Shown: positions 1-7,301, counted from the stretch's first letter. The stretch is 7,328 bases of DNA from JAZKFT01 sp043760535 (GCA_043760535.1 JAYUOV010000346.1:1-7328); one strand, 5' to 3'. Numbers and translations: made by a program. The notes: generated by a model from the letters alone, not told the origin.

Positions 1-72
1 CCCGTAGCATTACGGTACTCCGTTCAACTGGCCGCTACTATCCGACTTTTTAGACTGCAAATAATAAGCTGT
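1..72. repeat. Dispersed repeat, left copy (direct repeat of 7257-7328)
   Basis: The first 30 bases match 7257-7286 with one difference, at base 16. Similarity continues to about base 72 with scattered substitutions and one small gap. The copy holds a short palindrome with arms CCGTA and TACGG around a GCAT loop (bases 2-15), equivalent to the perfect CCCGTA/TACGGG hairpin of the right copy. The left half of the larger nested inverted repeat seen at 7224-7301 would lie outside the window, so this is probably a truncated view of a longer element. It is non-coding. Confidence 0.8.
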
Positions 73-644
73 TTCAGATCACGGGGTAAGGAGTTCTGAA
101 TATCGCAAAGCATAGTTAGCAAAAAATTTGCAGGTTGGGCTGGCATTACAGCTGCACGTACAAGGGTAGCTGGCTATTATGGAATGAATTTTTAATTTTA
201 TATTAGAACTGGAATGGTAACATGGTTATCCGGCGGTTCTATTGTTTACTATTGGGCTTTGCCTGGTTGTTTGTTTCCTTTTTCGCAGGTCGGGCTGGTA
301 GTAATATGCTGAGTACCGTATGGCAAAGGTCGAACGTAGAAATACAGTCCCTTATTTCGAAGTTTTTTTAAAACAGTCATATATGTGAGTGCCTTAAATT
401 TCCATTTAAAAAAAACTGCCCGCCACTTTCTATTATATCAGTTGCATACTTTTTTAGCATGGTTGCTTAAATCTGCATATTTCCAAATCATTCGTTGAGA
501 TATTTTAATTATTATTTGTGTTTTTCTGAAATTTTTCTAAACTAATTAAGGCTACATTGAAAAAATGTATAGTAATTGGGCGTTGTGTTATATCTTGTCC
601 GCCACGATAGCCTGCCTTCAACTAAAAAAAAAATTTGTTGTTTG
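73..644. other. Intergenic region upstream of gltB, no gene seen
   Basis: No reading frame of meaningful length or recognisable protein similarity was found on either strand. Two related 16-mers, at 130-145 and 285-300 (core GCAGGTYGGGCTGG, 14 of 16 identical), suggest old repeat debris. Bases 86-103 are an inverted copy (17 of 18) of 7105-7122. The part nearest gltB, about 400-575, is strongly A/T-rich and presumably contains the gltB promoter, but I could not place a convincing TTTG/TAnnTTTG pair. An A10 run lies at 624-633, just before the gene. Confidence 0.6.
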
Positions 645-3600
645 ATGAAAAGAAACGATGAAATAACCGAAGGCCTTTACCGCCCGGAGTATGAACATGA
701 TGCCTGTGGCATTGGTTTTGTGGCGAATATTAAAGGCCGTAAAAGCCACCAACACATTTGGGATGCTCTCACTATTTTAGAAAATATGGAGCATAGGGGC
801 GCTTGTGGTTGCGAAAACAATACCGGCGACGGAGCCGGTATTATGCTGCAAATACCCCACGAATTTTTCTTTGATGAAGCCATTAAACTCGGTATTCATT
901 TACCTGCATTTGGCAGGTACGGTGTGGGTATGGTCTTTTTTCCTAAAACCGTACAGCAAAGAGAAGAGTGTCGGGAAATTTTTAACCGGACCGCCAAAAA
1001 GCTGGGACTAACTGTGCTGGCTTACCGTAAAGTACCTGTAAACCCAACCGATATTGGCGTTACTGCTTTAAGCGTAGAGCCTGAAATTGAACAGGTTATT
1101 ATTGGCTGTCCCGATCATATTGCCACGCAAGATGAATTTGAAAGAAAACTATATGTACTGCGTAATTACGCTACGCATACGGTAAACAATACGGTTAAAA
1201 AAGATGCGGTAGGGTTTTATCTGGCGTCACTTTCTTCTAAAACCATTATTTACAAAGGGCAGCTAACAAGTACGCAGGTTCGTGGCTACTTCCCCGATTT
1301 GAGCGACGATCGAATGGTATCCGCTTTTGGCCTGGTGCATAGCCGTTTTGCCACCAATACTTTTCCTAGCTGGAAACTGGCACAGCCATTCCGCTATATA
1401 GCCCACAACGGAGAAATAAATACACTACAGGGAAATCTTAACTGGCTAAAAGCATGCGAAAGCGGCTTTACATCTACATATTTTAGTAAAGAAGAAATGG
1501 ATATGTTGCTGCCAATCATTTTTCCATCGCAGAGCGACTCGGCCTGTTTGGATAATATGATAGAGCTGCTTACCATGACTGGCCGCAGCCTGCCACATGT
1601 AATGATGATGCTGATACCCGAAGCATGGGACGGCGACAAAGACATGGATCCGGTTAAAAAAGCATTTTACGAATACCATGCTTCTATTATGGAACCTTGG
1701 GATGGCCCGGCCTCTATTTCTTTTACAGATGGTAAAATGATTGGCGCTACGCTTGATAGAAACGGCCTTCGCCCATCGCGGTACATAGTTACCAAAGATG
1801 ACAGGGTAATTATGGCTTCGGAAGCCGGTGTATTACCAGTATCACAAGACAATATAATTAAGAAAGGCAGACTGCACCCCGGCAAAATGTTTGTGGTAGA
1901 TATGGAGAAAGGCTGCATTACAAGCGACGACGATTTGAAGCAATCTATTTGCAGCCAAAAGCCTTATGCAGATTATCTTAACCAATACAAAATAAGGCTG
2001 GAGGAACTGGAAGAACCCCGTGTTTCTTTTACCCACCTTAGCGAAGAATCGGTGTTTAAATACCAGCAGGCATTTGGTTACAGTACAGAAGATATTGAAA
2101 CCATTATTAAGCCCATGGCTATGGATGGCAAAGAGCCAATTGGCTCCATGGGTACCGATGTGCCGCTTGCCATTCTCAGCGATCAGCCGCAGCATTTAAG
2201 CAGTTATTTTAAGCAACTGTTTGCTCAGGTTACCAATCCGCCTATCGATCCTATCAGGGAAAGATTGGTAATGAGCCTTTCTACCTTTGTAGGTAATAAC
2301 GGCAATTTGCTGGATGAAGACCCAAAACATTGCCATTGTGTGGCCCTAAAACAGCCCATACTTACCAGTAAAGAGCTGGAAAAACTCCGCAGTATAGATA
2401 CTGGTATTTTTCAGGCAAAAACCTTACAGACTTACTTCTTTGCCGATGGCAAACCTGGTGCCATGGAAAGAGGCATAGAACGCCTTTGCCGCTATGCCGT
2501 AGATGCGGTACACGATGGTTTTGAAGTAATCATTTTAACCGACCGTGCCATCGATAGCGAACATGCTTCCATACCCTCTTTATTGGCGGTGGCTGCGGTA
2601 CACCATCATTTAATAAGAAAAGGCTTGCGTGGCAGTGTAGGTATTGTGGTAGAAGCCGGCGACGTGTGGGAAGTGCATCATTTTGCCTGTCTCATAGGTT
2701 TTGGCGCCACAGCCATTAACCCATATTTGGCTTTGGCCACTATTCGCAATCTTAAGGCTTCGGGTAAAATAGATAGCCCACTTACTTGGGAGGAGCTTCG
2801 CTACAACTACATTAAAGCCATTAACGATGGCCTGCTGAAAGTGTTTTCCAAAATGGGTATCTCTACGTTGCAATCGTACCAGGGTGCGCAGATTTTTGAA
2901 ATTCTCGGCATCGACCGTTCTGTTGTAGATCGTTATTTTACCGGTGCTTACAGCCGTATAGAAGGTATGGGATTAAACGAATTAGCAAGGGAGGCTTTGA
3001 GCAAACACTACCTTGGGTTTTCTCAAAAAAATATACCCGTAAAGCAATTGCGAACCGGCGGGCTGTACCAATGGAAACGCAAAGGCGAATTCCATTTGTT
3101 TAACCCGGCCACCATACACCTGCTGCAATACAGCACCCGTATGGGCGACTATGCCACTTTTAAAAAGTATTCTAAACTAGTAAATGATCAGAGTGAAAAA
3201 GCCTGTACGCTTCGCAGCCTGTTCGATTTCACCCATAACCGGCCTCCTATTTCTATTGACGAAGTGGAACCGGCAGAAAATATTTACAAACGGTTTGCCA
3301 GTGGGGCCATGAGTTTTGGCTCTATCAGCCACGAAGCCCACAGCACTTTGGCTATTGCCATGAACCGCCTTGGCGGCAAAAGTAATACCGGCGAAGGTGG
3401 CGAAGACGAAATGCGTTTTGAGCCAATGGCCAACGGCGACAGTATGCGGAGTGCCATTAAACAAGTGGCTTCGGCCAGGTTTGGTGTTACAGCCTACTAC
3501 CTTACCAACGCAGACGAACTGCAGATAAAAATGGCACAAGGCGCCAAGCCAGGCGAAGGCGGACAACTACCCGGCCACAAAGTGGACGATTGGATAGGAA

Positions 3601-5171
3601 AAGTTCGCCACTCTACACCCGGTGTGGGTTTAATATCGCCACCGCCGCACCACGATATTTATTCTATCGAAGATTTGGCACAGCTCATTTTTGATTTAAA
3701 AAATGCCAACCGTGCTGCACGTATCAATGTAAAACTGGTAAGTAAGGCTGGGGTAGGTACCATTGCCGCAGGCGTAACCAAGGCCAAAGCCGATGTGGTA
3801 CTAATTTCCGGTAACGATGGTGGAACAGGGGCTTCGCCCATTAGTTCTATAAAACATGCCGGTTTACCATGGGAGCTTGGCCTTGCCGAGGCCCACCAAA
3901 CATTGGTAAAAAACAAACTCCGCAGCCGTGTGGTGTTACAAACCGATGGACAGCTAAAAACCGGCCGTGATATAGCCATTGCTACATTATTAGGTGCCGA
4001 AGAATGGGGCGTAGCCACCGCTGCCCTTGTAACCGAAGGCTGTATTATGATGCGTAAATGCCACCTGAACACTTGCCCGGTTGGCGTGGCCACACAAGAT
4101 CCCGAACTGCGGAAACGCTTTACTGGTAATGCTGATCATGTTGTAAACCTGTTTAAATACCTTACTCAGGAACTGAGAGAGATAATGGCCGAACTTGGTT
4201 TTCGAACCATTAACGAAATGGTGGGTCAGGTAGATTGCCTAACTACAAGAGATAATATTGATCATTGGAAATATTCTAAACTGGATCTTTCTTCTGTGCT
4301 ATACAAACAAGCAGATGGTGCCGAAGCCGGCCTGTACCATACAGAAGAGCAAGACCACATGATGCAGGATATTCTGGATTGGAAAATACTGGAAGCCGCC
4401 AAACCTGCAATTGATAATCAGGAAAAAGTAGTGGCCGAATTTAAAATTATTAATACCGACCGGGCAACCGGAACGCTACTGAGCAATGAGATTACCAAAA
4501 AGTACAAGCAACACGGCCTTCCGGAAGATACCATCTGTTTAAAATTCCGGGGCAGTGCCGGGCAAAGTTTTGGAGCGTTTAACACCAAAGGCGTAACCCT
4601 GGAACTGGAAGGCGAAGCCAACGATTACTTTGGCAAAGGATTGAGCGGTGCTAATTTGGTGCTGTACCCCGACCGTACAGCTACGTTTGTACCTGAAGAA
4701 AATATTATTGTGGGCAATGTGGCTTTGTATGGTGCCACCTCCGGCAAAATATTTGTTCGGGGAAAAGCAGGCGAACGCTTTGCAGTTCGTAACAGTGGTG
4801 CCACAGCCGTAGTAGAAGGTACCGGCGACCATGGTTGCGAATACATGACCGGCGGAACTGTGGTGATTCTCGGGGCTACCGGCCGAAACTTTGCCGCAGG
4901 CATGAGTGGTGGTATTGCTTACGTGTACGACGTAAAAGAAACCTTTGCCAACCATTGCAATATGGAAATGATAGACCTCGATCCCCTGGAAGACGACAGC
5001 GATAAAGATGCACTGAAAGCCTTGCTGGAAGCGCATGTGAGCACTACCGGCAGCAAAGTGGCATCTTTTATTTTGGGCGACTTCGATAACCAGTTACGCA
5101 ATTTTGTAAAAGTGTTTCCTAAGGATTATAAAAAGGTATTGCAGAGCAAAAGGGTGGCAGAGAAGGTGTAA
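645..5171 (+). CDS. gltB: Glutamate synthase (GOGAT) large subunit, GltB
   Basis: It transfers the amide nitrogen of glutamine to 2-oxoglutarate, giving two glutamates. It is the large subunit of the cytoplasmic ammonia-assimilation enzyme and normally works with GltD, which supplies NADPH electrons. Seen in the 1508 residues: a class II glutamine amidotransferase domain (about 21-430) with nucleophile Cys21 in ACGIGF after a 20-residue propeptide, MEHRGACGC (48-56), NTGDGAG (59-65), HSRF (232-235), HNGE (254-257) and DRNGLRP (371-377). A central domain follows. The FMN/synthase domain has SFGSIS (890-895), GGKSNTGEGGE (910-920), KPGEGGQLPG (968-977) and GNDGGTGASP (1056-1065). The 3Fe-4S cysteines are 1133, 1139 and 1144 (Cx5Cx4C). 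The glycine-rich GXGXG domain spans about 1290-1460. Length and key residues are those of a functional enzyme. ATG 645 is chosen because it places Cys21 after a normal propeptide. The frame also opens at TTG 576, but those 23 residues look non-conserved. There is no Shine-Dalgarno, as is usual in Bacteroidota. A hairpin follows at once and gltD is not seen. Confidence 0.97.
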   Translation: MKRNDEITEGLYRPEYEHDACGIGFVANIKGRKSHQHIWDALTILENMEHRGACGCENNTGDGAGIMLQIPHEFFFDEAIKLGIHLPAFGRYGVGMVFFPKTVQQREECREIFNRTAKKLGLTVLAYRKVPVNPTDIGVTALSVEPEIEQVIIGCPDHIATQDEFERKLYVLRNYATHTVNNTVKKDAVGFYLASLSSKTIIYKGQLTSTQVRGYFPDLSDDRMVSAFGLVHSRFATNTFPSWKLAQPFRYIAHNGEINTLQGNLNWLKACESGFTSTYFSKEEMDMLLPIIFPSQSDSACLDNMIELLTMTGRSLPHVMMMLIPEAWDGDKDMDPVKKAFYEYHASIMEPWDGPASISFTDGKMIGATLDRNGLRPSRYIVTKDDRVIMASEAGVLPVSQDNIIKKGRLHPGKMFVVDMEKGCITSDDDLKQSICSQKPYADYLNQYKIRLEELEEPRVSFTHLSEESVFKYQQAFGYSTEDIETIIKPMAMDGKEPIGSMGTDVPLAILSDQPQHLSSYFKQLFAQVTNPPIDPIRERLVMSLSTFVGNNGNLLDEDPKHCHCVALKQPILTSKELEKLRSIDTGIFQAKTLQTYFFADGKPGAMERGIERLCRYAVDAVHDGFEVIILTDRAIDSEHASIPSLLAVAAVHHHLIRKGLRGSVGIVVEAGDVWEVHHFACLIGFGATAINPYLALATIRNLKASGKIDSPLTWEELRYNYIKAINDGLLKVFSKMGISTLQSYQGAQIFEILGIDRSVVDRYFTGAYSRIEGMGLNELAREALSKHYLGFSQKNIPVKQLRTGGLYQWKRKGEFHLFNPATIHLLQYSTRMGDYATFKKYSKLVNDQSEKACTLRSLFDFTHNRPPISIDEVEPAENIYKRFASGAMSFGSISHEAHSTLAIAMNRLGGKSNTGEGGEDEMRFEPMANGDSMRSAIKQVASARFGVTAYYLTNADELQIKMAQGAKPGEGGQLPGHKVDDWIGKVRHSTPGVGLISPPPHHDIYSIEDLAQLIFDLKNANRAARINVKLVSKAGVGTIAAGVTKAKADVVLISGNDGGTGASPISSIKHAGLPWELGLAEAHQTLVKNKLRSRVVLQTDGQLKTGRDIAIATLLGAEEWGVATAALVTEGCIMMRKCHLNTCPVGVATQDPELRKRFTGNADHVVNLFKYLTQELREIMAELGFRTINEMVGQVDCLTTRDNIDHWKYSKLDLSSVLYKQADGAEAGLYHTEEQDHMMQDILDWKILEAAKPAIDNQEKVVAEFKIINTDRATGTLLSNEITKKYKQHGLPEDTICLKFRGSAGQSFGAFNTKGVTLELEGEANDYFGKGLSGANLVLYPDRTATFVPEENIIVGNVALYGATSGKIFVRGKAGERFAVRNSGATAVVEGTGDHGCEYMTGGTVVILGATGRNFAAGMSGGIAYVYDVKETFANHCNMEMIDLDPLEDDSDKDALKALLEAHVSTTGSKVASFILGDFDNQLRNFVKVFPKDYKKVLQSKRVAEKV

Positions 5172-5198
5172 AGTTGATTACAATATTTTTATTTACTG

Positions 5199-5230
5199 CT
5201 AAAGGCAACCGTGATAATGGTTGCCTTTAG
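5199..5230 (+). terminator. Hairpin terminator after gltB
   Basis: A perfect 12-bp stem, CTAAAGGCAACC with GGTTGCCTTTAG, closes an 8-base loop 27 bases after the gltB stop. No clear T tract follows, so it may act as a 3'-end stabiliser or a non-canonical terminator. It suggests that the gltB transcript ends here without a co-transcribed gltD. Confidence 0.7.
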
Positions 5231-5318
5231 TATTGGTGTGCCAATTGGTTAAAGATTGGTTTGATACTTGCTGAATCTATAATTTCAGGCAACTTTCAGC
5301 GGTTAATAATTTTGCTTT

Positions 5319-5438
5319 ATGATAGGAAGAGAATTCGAAACGCATGTTATGAAAAAGCTTCTGGACATCCACAATGCAAAACTGCTGGCCATTTTAGGCC
5401 GCAGGCAGGTGTTTGTGAAAGGCACAATCAAAACTTAA
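5319..5438 (+). pseudogene. Relic of the N-terminus of an AAA-type ATPase (archaeal-ATPase-like family)
   Basis: An ATG-started frame of 39 codons begins MIGREFE and runs through LLDIHNAKLLAILGRR before stopping. This resembles the start of the widespread archaeal-type ATPase proteins (PF01637-like, often with C-terminal DUF234 or DUF4143 regions), which typically open with IGRE.E, then LL, then a LLAI.GRRRVGKT Walker A loop. Here the loop is altered to GRRQVFVKGT and the frame ends ten residues later, so no ATP-binding protein can be made. The relic runs directly into the decayed gltB tail (about 5440 onwards). The family is assigned by recall of the motif; a chance short frame is possible. 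Confidence 0.5.
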
Positions 5439-5453
5439 CTCACTATAAGAACC

Positions 5454-5604
5454 TTTGTTGAAAGAGTATCTAAGCACAACCGGATAGAAAGTAGCATCCT
5501 TTATTCTGGGTGACTTTGATAAACAGTTACGCAATTTTGTAAAAGTGTTTCCAAAGGATATAAAGGTATGTCATAGTAAAAGATTTTGCGGAAATGGTGT
5601 ATAG
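5454..5604 (+). pseudogene. Decayed copy of the gltB 3' end (about 50 codons)
   Basis: In the gltB frame this reads LLKEYLSTTG, a stop (TAG), then KVASFILGDFDKQLRNFVKV and FPKDIKV, followed by a degraded tail to TAG at 5602-5604. It corresponds to about gltB residues 1460-1508. Weak similarity may start near 5440. Besides the in-frame stop there are small deletions in the Asp-Tyr-Lys-Lys region (GATATAAAGG instead of GATTATAAAAAGG). At most positions where gltB and the distal copy (6809-7092) differ, this relic carries the distal copy's base, for example TCCTTTATTCTGGG. It is not functional. Confidence 0.9.
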
Positions 5605-5619
5605 TCTCTGCCGCCATAT

Positions 5620-5666
5620 AAAAAACAAAGAGGTATCTCAAATTTTGAGACACCTCTTTGTTTTTT
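5620..5666 (-). terminator. Strong, probably bidirectional, terminator
   Basis: Two 21-base arms (5620-5640 and 5646-5666) pair with one mismatch around a short AATTT loop. The core is ACAAAGAGGT with ACCTCTTTGT. An A run flanks the left arm and a T run the right, giving a U tract in either direction. It lies 14 bases past the stop of the minus-strand lipoprotein gene, so its main role is likely to end that transcript. It would also stop read-through from the gltB side. Confidence 0.85.
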
Positions 5667-5680
5667 TATTCTCTAACTAC

Positions 5681-6325
5681 CTACTGTAATTCAGATTTTA
5701 TACGTTCCAAATAAACCAGGTTTTCTTTAAACTTTGATTGTATAATGATTTGCTTTTCGGAGGAATTGCCGATTGCAATGTTACTGTTCCGAGCCATGGC
5801 CAGGCTGATCTCATCGTTTTGAGAGTAAGCTGTAATAGCAGCAAATTTTTCAGAAGCAAACGGATGCAGATCCTCAGGTAAGGCTTTAAGTGCATTATAA
5901 AGTACACAATATCCGATGTATTTGCTATCTATAAGAGTAGTAATATAATCTTGCAATTTTTTTACCGCCGTTTCAGAGTTTTTATTAGCATTAACGTACC
6001 CAATAAAGTCTTTTTTTGCAAGAATAATATATATCAAATATTGCTTGTCAGCAATGTTCAATTGCGGAGTAAGCATTTTTTCGAAAACTTCATAGTTAAG
6101 CGATTGGTCAGCAATTTTTTCACCTATTTTATTGTTGATACTAAAATCTGTGTTGCTATTAGCTGCTATAGCAGTATAAAGCGGTAATTGATTTTGGTAA
6201 CCCATTTTGTTGGTTACAAAATATGATTTTTTTGTAGCACCCACTTTTTGTTTGGGTTCTTTTGCTTTATCACAACTAATAAGTATCGTTATCAATGCCA
6301 AATATGGTACAATGTATTTTTTCAT
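5681..6325 (-). CDS. Putative lipoprotein, unknown function (214 aa)
   Basis: The product is not recognised. It starts MKKYIVPYLALITILISC: two lysines, a hydrophobic stretch, and a lipobox LISC with the lipidated cysteine at residue 18. It should therefore be exported by Sec, cut by signal peptidase II and anchored in a membrane. The mature 196-residue part begins DKAKEPKQK and is rich in lysine, asparagine, alanine and isoleucine. It looks mostly helical, with one further cysteine (140), and ends KSELQ. I see no catalytic motif. ATG 6325 is chosen over the GTG at 6388 because it gives a perfect signal peptide; the longer form would overlap the upstream gene and bury the signal. The leader is A/T-rich without Shine-Dalgarno. 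It lies 46 bases after the peptide gene on the same strand, ahead of a terminator, so the two are probably co-transcribed. It looks more A/T-rich than gltB, which suggests a different origin. Confidence 0.8.
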   Translation of the reverse strand: MKKYIVPYLALITILISCDKAKEPKQKVGATKKSYFVTNKMGYQNQLPLYTAIAANSNTDFSINNKIGEKIADQSLNYEVFEKMLTPQLNIADKQYLIYIILAKKDFIGYVNANKNSETAVKKLQDYITTLIDSKYIGYCVLYNALKALPEDLHPFASEKFAAITAYSQNDEISLAMARNSNIAIGNSSEKQIIIQSKFKENLVYLERIKSELQ

Positions 6326-6371
6326 TAGATTAATTTTAATTTTTAATAATATAGTTCCACGTAGAATTGCC

Positions 6372-6644
6372 TCAACAAGCAATATCACTTACAGCACATG
6401 TTCCGTTATCTACCACCACTACTGCTCCGCCGCCACCAACTGCATCTGCATAATGAATTTGGGTGCCGCTATGGGAAGCAAGCCAGTCTCTGCCACAAGT
6501 TGTGCCGTCAGGCTGAGTCCAACCATATCCGGTTGCAAAAGTAACCCCACCACTTGTGCCAGTTTGGCAAGATGTACCACAAGTTTGGGCAATAACTAAT
6601 TGAGCTGCCAGGAATACACATATAAAGGAAATCAATTTTTTCAT
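6372..6644 (-). CDS. Small secreted cysteine-containing peptide, unknown function (90 aa)
   Basis: The product is not recognised. Residues 1-19 (MKKLISFICVFLAAQLVIA) form a clear Sec signal peptide with a VIA cleavage site before Gln20. The mature part, about 71 residues, has five cysteines (22, 26, 50, 83 and the last residue 90), including CGTSC. It is rich in Gly, Thr and Ser, with a GGGG run (70-73) followed directly by AVVVV. This composition fits a small disulfide-bonded extracellular peptide, such as a bacteriocin-like, signalling or surface peptide, but nothing fixes a role. It is the first gene of a two-gene minus-strand unit with the lipoprotein. Its start has the leader CCCTTTAACT and no Shine-Dalgarno. 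The upstream promoter region contains a G14 (C14 on the coding strand) tract, so expression may be switchable. Confidence 0.7.
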   Translation of the reverse strand: MKKLISFICVFLAAQLVIAQTCGTSCQTGTSGGVTFATGYGWTQPDGTTCGRDWLASHSGTQIHYADAVGGGGAVVVVDNGTCAVSDIAC

Positions 6645-6705
6645 AGTTAAAGGGATTTTTAAATGTAAATAAGTGGTATAGAAAGAAAGTACAAATCCTA
6701 AAGTA

Positions 6706-6738
6706 TAAAATTAGGGGGGGGGGGGGGTATAAAACAAA
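6706..6738 (-). promoter_or_regulatory. Candidate Bacteroidota promoter with a homopolymer spacer
   Basis: Read on the minus strand, TTTG (6738-6735, the -33 element) is followed by 21 bases and then TAATTTTA (6713-6706), which matches the -7 consensus TAnnTTTG at all but the last base. Fourteen of the 21 spacer bases are a C run. Transcription would start near 6699, about 55 bases before the ATG at 6644. A second possible -7-like string, TAGGATTTG, lies slightly downstream, so the exact start is unsure. Confidence 0.5.
6714..6727. repeat. Homopolymer tract G14
   Basis: Fourteen consecutive G bases on the plus strand stand in otherwise A/T-rich DNA, about 70 bases upstream of the minus-strand peptide gene. 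Tracts of this length are prone to slipped-strand changes in length. The exact count may also be affected by sequencing error. Confidence 0.9.
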
Positions 6739-6808
6739 TTTATTTCAAAATTTTCAAATTTTTTTTTGTGAAGGCGTTAGTGCAAAGGGCCGAAAAGGAT
6801 TACTTGCT

Positions 6809-7092
6809 ACTTTGCCGCAGGCATGAGCGGCGGTATTGCTTATGTGTATGATGTAAAAGAAACCTTTGCCAACCATTGCAATATGGAAATGATAGACCTC
6901 GATCCCTTGGAAGACGACAGCGATAAAGATGCACTGAAAGCCTTACTGGAAGAGCATGTAAGCACTACGGGTAGCAAAGTAGCATCCTTTATTCTGGGCG
7001 ACTTCGATAACCAGTTACGCAATTTTGTAAAAGTGTTTCCTAAGGATTATAAAAAGGTATTGCAGAGTAAAAGGGTGGCGGAGAAAGTGTAA
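6809..7092 (+). pseudogene. Second copy of the gltB 3' end (last 94 codons)
   Basis: This aligns without gaps to 4888-5171. Of 281 bases compared, 17 differ, 16 of them silent; the single amino-acid change is Ala to Glu, giving LLEEHVSTT. The frame is open to the TAA stop. An internal ATG at 6823 could begin an 89-residue product, but this is only the final part of the GXGXG domain and C-terminal tail, without active site or cofactor ligands. No promoter or start site belonging to it is visible. Similarity continues for about 15 bases past the stop (TTACAATA shared). Upstream it ends abruptly at 6809, although GGCCGAAA occurs 13 bases further up, as in gltB, hinting at a small insertion at the junction. 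It is read as a displaced or duplicated gene end, not a gene. Confidence 0.93.
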
Positions 7093-7104
7093 AATTTGTT
7101 TACA

Positions 7105-7122
7105 ATACTCAGAACTCCTTAC
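7105..7122 (-). repeat. Inverted copy of 86-103
   Basis: This 18-base string matches the reverse complement of bases 86-103 at 17 positions (core TCAGAACTCCTTAC). The two copies lie outside gltB and its tail copies, facing each other across the whole locus. It is probably debris of a dispersed intergenic repeat. Confidence 0.6.
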
Positions 7123-7158
7123 TCTTCGCAGTTTTGATTGCGTAGTTTTTCTTTTTTT

Positions 7159-7188
7159 GCCTGCCCCGCCTGCCCCGATGAGTATCGG
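7159..7188. repeat. Tandem 9-mer and small hairpin
   Basis: Two perfect tandem copies of GCCTGCCCC (7159-7176) run into a short hairpin, CCGAT-GAGT-ATCGG (7175-7188). The G/C-rich motif, in reverse complement, resembles the GCAGGTYGGGCTGG strings near the left end. It belongs to the non-coding, repeat-rich right flank; no gene is seen from 7093 to the end of the window. Confidence 0.55.
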
Positions 7189-7223
7189 TGGATTATTTCG
7201 GTGGAACCCAGCGAAAGCCGTGC

Positions 7224-7301
7224 CCTGATAGAGCGACATTGGCGAACGTTGTAAATCCCGTAGCATTACGGGACTCCGTTCAACTGATTGCTACTATCAG
7301 G
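7224..7301. repeat. Nested imperfect inverted repeat (78 bp)
   Basis: Three sets of arms nest inside one another: CCTGATAG (7224-7231) with CTATCAGG (7294-7301), GAACG (7244-7248) with CGTTC (7277-7281), and CCCGTA (7257-7262) with TACGGG (7267-7272). The outer stem continues through AGCGA paired with TTGCT past a bulge. The shape fits a palindromic intergenic repeat, a MITE-like remnant or a structured RNA. No gene or transposase is present to decide between these. Confidence 0.65.

Noticed and set aside
576..644. TTG start giving a 23-residue N-terminal extension of GltB
   Set aside because: The added residues do not resemble GltB propeptides and are encoded across an A10 run. ATG 645 gives the normal short propeptide before catalytic Cys21.
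677..5101. Many open frames on the minus strand, up to 165 codons, within gltB
   Set aside because: They are shadows of a strongly conserved coding sequence; none has a recognisable product, start context or independent signal.
5261..5461. A 66-codon plus-strand frame
   Set aside because: It crosses the ATPase relic in another frame and shows no protein-like features; the IGRE...GRR reading at 5319-5438 explains the sequence better.
5951..6599. Plus-strand frames of 78 and 130 codons
   Set aside because: They are antisense to the lipoprotein and secreted peptide genes, whose signal peptides and shared terminator support the minus strand.
6823..7092. An 89-codon stand-alone gene
   Set aside because: It is the exact C-terminal end of GltB starting at an internal methionine, with no promoter, start site or catalytic part of its own.
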